From CAZFBR01 sp035353495 [NCBI: uncultured bacterium] (GTDB taxonomy: Bacteria > DAOPZR01), in the NCBI GenBank assembly GCA_964517215.1, contig CAZFBR010000133.1:1-9467 (forward strand): a stretch of DNA of 9,467 bases, given 5' to 3'. Under the pieces are notes generated by a model. It had not been told where the DNA came from. It worked only from the letters and a program-made list of their open reading frames with translations, and did not search any database. Position 1 is the stretch's first letter. Every line of letters begins with the position of its first letter. Shown piece by piece: positions 7,765-9,467 of the stretch. The translations under genes and the position numbers were made by a program.

Positions 7765-7815
7765 CGGCGTTGTGGCATCGCACCCCGCCCGACCGGCGGA
7801 GAAAGGCAGGCGCAT

Positions 7816-8541
7816 GTGAAAGGCGTCATCCTCGCGGGCGGGCTGGGTTCGCGCCTCGCCCCGCTCACCAAGATCACCAACAAGCACCTGCTCCCCGTCT
7901 ACAACAAGCCGATGATCTACTACCCCATCGAGGCGCTGGTGGATGCGGGAATCGATGAGATCATGATCGTCACCGGCGGCAGCCATGCGGGCGATTTCCT
8001 GCGCCTGCTCGGCAACGGTGCGGAATTCAACCTCCGGGACCTGCGTTACGCCTACCAGGAAGGCGAGGGCGGGATCGCCGACGCCCTGCGCCTGGCGGAA
8101 AATTTTATCGTGAACGACCGCTTCGTGGTCATCCTCGGCGACAATATCGTCGAAAAGAGCATCCGCGCGCATGTCGACCGGTTTCGCGCCCAGGCCCGCG
8201 GCGCGCGCATCCTGCTCAAGGAAGTCCCCGACCCGCAGCGGTTCGGAGTGGCGCGGCTCGACGGCGACCGGGTGGCGGAAATCATCGAAAAGCCGCAGCA
8301 GCCGCCCTCGGCCTATGCGGTGACGGGCATTTACATGTACGATCCGCAGGTGTTCGGCTTTATTCGCGGACTCGCGCCGTCAAAGCGCGGCGAGCTGGAA
8401 ATCACCGACGTCAACAACGCCTATCTGCGCCTGGGCGAACTGGAACACGATATTCTCGACGGCTGGTGGACAGACGCGGGCACCTTCCCGTCGCTCTACC
8501 GCGCCACGCAGCTGATCCACGAAAAACTATTCGGAGCGTAG
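7816..8541 (+). CDS. rmlA: Glucose-1-phosphate thymidylyltransferase, short type
   Basis: It joins dTTP and glucose-1-phosphate to dTDP-glucose and pyrophosphate, the first step to dTDP-L-rhamnose and other dTDP-6-deoxysugars, in the cytosol. Motifs in the 241-residue protein: the nucleotide loop LAGGLGSRLAPLT (6-18) with Lys23 (NKHLLPVYNKPMIYYP), Asp109 in LGDN as a metal ligand, EKP (158-160), and WWTDAGTF (217-224) with the second metal Asp at 220. It lacks the C-terminal about 50 residues of the E. coli type (about 290), as in the short RmlA group. The start is GTG 7816, preceded by GGAGAAAGGCAGG, with the last AGG 5 nt away. The nearby ATG at 7814 is out of frame. Its stop is 1 bp from the rmlB start, so the two form an operon. 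Confidence 0.93.
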   Translation: MKGVILAGGLGSRLAPLTKITNKHLLPVYNKPMIYYPIEALVDAGIDEIMIVTGGSHAGDFLRLLGNGAEFNLRDLRYAYQEGEGGIADALRLAENFIVNDRFVVILGDNIVEKSIRAHVDRFRAQARGARILLKEVPDPQRFGVARLDGDRVAEIIEKPQQPPSAYAVTGIYMYDPQVFGFIRGLAPSKRGELEITDVNNAYLRLGELEHDILDGWWTDAGTFPSLYRATQLIHEKLFGA

Positions 8542-8542
8542 C

Positions 8543-9467
8543 ATGGAAACCATCCTCGTCACCGGCGGTGCGGGATTCATCGGCAGCAACTTCGTGCGCT
8601 GGTGTTTGCGACATCATCCCGACGCCCGGGTCATTAATCTCGACAAGCTGACCTATGCGGGTAACCTCGCCAACCTCGCGGACCTCGCGTCCGACCCGCG
8701 CTACCGCTTTGTCCAGGGCGATGTCTGCGACGCCGCCCTGGTGAACGACCTCATGCGCGGCGTGACCCGCGTGGTGCATTTCGCCGCGGAAACCCATGTT
8801 GACCGCTCGATCATGGCGGCGGGCGATTTCATCACCACCGACGTGTTCGGCACCTTTACCCTGCTGGAAGCGGCGCGGGCGACCGGTACGCTCCGGCGAT
8901 TTGTGCATATCTCCACCGATGAAGTGTACGGCAATGCGGACGACGGACCGTCGCGCGAGGATTCGCCGCTCAATCCGCGCTCCCCCTACGCAGCAAGCAA
9001 GACCGGGGCGGACCGCCTCGCCTTCTCCTACTGGTGCACCCACCAGCTCCCCGTGGTCATTACCCGCTGCAGCAACAATTTCGGGCCGTACCAGTACCCG
9101 GAAAAGCTGATCCCCTTCTTCGTCACCAACGCCCTGCTGGGCGAGACCCTGCCGCTCTACGGCGACGGCAGCAATATCCGCGACTGGATTCATGTCGACG
9201 ACCACTGCGCCGCCGTCGCTTTTCTGCTCTTTGCGGACGGTGTCGACGGCGAGGTGTTCAACGTCGGTGCGGACTGCGAACGCACCAACCGCTTCATCGC
9301 AGAGATCATCATCCGCGAACTGGGCGTCAGTCCGGCCCTGCTCAAGTCGGTACCCGATCGCGCCGGCCACGTGCTCCGCCATGCTGTCACCTCGGCCAAA
9401 CTGCAGGCGCGCGGCTGGCGGCCGCAGTATACCGACTTCGCCGCGGCGCTGGCCGACACGGTGCGCT
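8543..9467 (+). CDS. rmlB: dTDP-glucose 4,6-dehydratase, cut by the window end
   Basis: This extended-SDR enzyme uses bound NAD+ to turn dTDP-glucose, made by the gene before it, into dTDP-4-keto-6-deoxyglucose. 308 residues are visible, and the family length is about 330-360. Motifs: Rossmann loop TGGAGFIGS (7-15), LDKLTYAGN (33-41), AAETHVDRS (81-89), the dehydratase Asp-Glu pair in STDEVYG (124-130), Tyr149 and Lys153 (YAASK), RCSNNFGPYQYPEKLIP (175-191), and YGDGSNIRDWIHVDDH (206-221). Near the C-terminus the usual GHDRRYAID-like motif reads GHVLRHAVT (275-283), an unusual change at a conserved place. The start has GGAG 6 nt upstream and lies 1 bp after the rmlA stop. rmlD and rmlC, or other deoxysugar genes, would be expected beyond the window. 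Confidence 0.93.
   Translation, partial: METILVTGGAGFIGSNFVRWCLRHHPDARVINLDKLTYAGNLANLADLASDPRYRFVQGDVCDAALVNDLMRGVTRVVHFAAETHVDRSIMAAGDFITTDVFGTFTLLEAARATGTLRRFVHISTDEVYGNADDGPSREDSPLNPRSPYAASKTGADRLAFSYWCTHQLPVVITRCSNNFGPYQYPEKLIPFFVTNALLGETLPLYGDGSNIRDWIHVDDHCAAVAFLLFADGVDGEVFNVGADCERTNRFIAEIIIRELGVSPALLKSVPDRAGHVLRHAVTSAKLQARGWRPQYTDFAAALADTVR

Noticed and set aside
7690-7815. An upstream extension of RmlA to 7690
   Set aside because: It would start before the predicted transcription start (about 7771) and inside the promoter. The protein family begins at KGVILAGG.
8411-9382. A 323-codon antisense frame over rmlB
   Set aside because: The plus-strand frame is an unmistakable dehydratase, and the antisense product shows only composition bias from GC-rich third positions.

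Overview
The window looks like an ordinary chromosomal stretch of a high-GC Gram-negative bacterium. The signs are an RND efflux pump with its own outer-membrane channel, a nucleotide-sugar operon, and perfect sigma70-type promoters. The taxon cannot be fixed from the sequence. A Desulfuromonadales/Geobacter-like or other proteobacterial source would fit the protein styles, but that is an impression and not a result. Most genes have very GC-rich third positions, and this produces long false ORFs on the opposite strands.

Layout. (1) 1-2203 (+): the end of an HAE1-type RND pump gene, overlapping by ATGA a TolC-family outer-membrane factor gene. A perfect 11-bp hairpin follows. (2) 2288-3448 (-): two small membrane-protein genes of unknown function, a short DUF3592-like protein and a multi-pass protein with a PH-like tail. 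Part of this block is only about 49% GC, against about 70% in a sampled line of the neighbouring ABC-F gene. (3) 3449-3643: a divergent intergenic region with an extended -10 promoter and a structured leader of about 100 nt, feeding an ABC-F ATPase (3644-5482, +). (4) 7691-5552 (-): a GT-C (GT39/ArnT-like) membrane glycosyltransferase followed 4 bp later by an E1-like MoeB/ThiF/HesA adenylyltransferase, apparently one transcript. (5) 7736-9467 (+): a consensus promoter, then rmlA (short type) and rmlB (cut by the window end), the first two steps of dTDP-L-rhamnose or a related dTDP-deoxysugar pathway.

How they work together: the RND protein and the channel are parts of one tripartite pump. 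RmlA and RmlB act in sequence, glucose-1-phosphate to dTDP-glucose to dTDP-4-keto-6-deoxyglucose. The neighbouring glycosyltransferase may belong to cell-envelope glycan work, but it is transcribed divergently and uses a polyprenyl-type donor by family analogy, so a direct link is only a guess. The ABC-F protein probably works on ribosomes.

I did not find a convincing undescribed system. The items most worth a second look are the low-GC membrane gene pair with a stray transmembrane-coding frame beside it, the folded ABC-F leader, and the back-to-back promoters with an apparently leaderless glycosyltransferase start.
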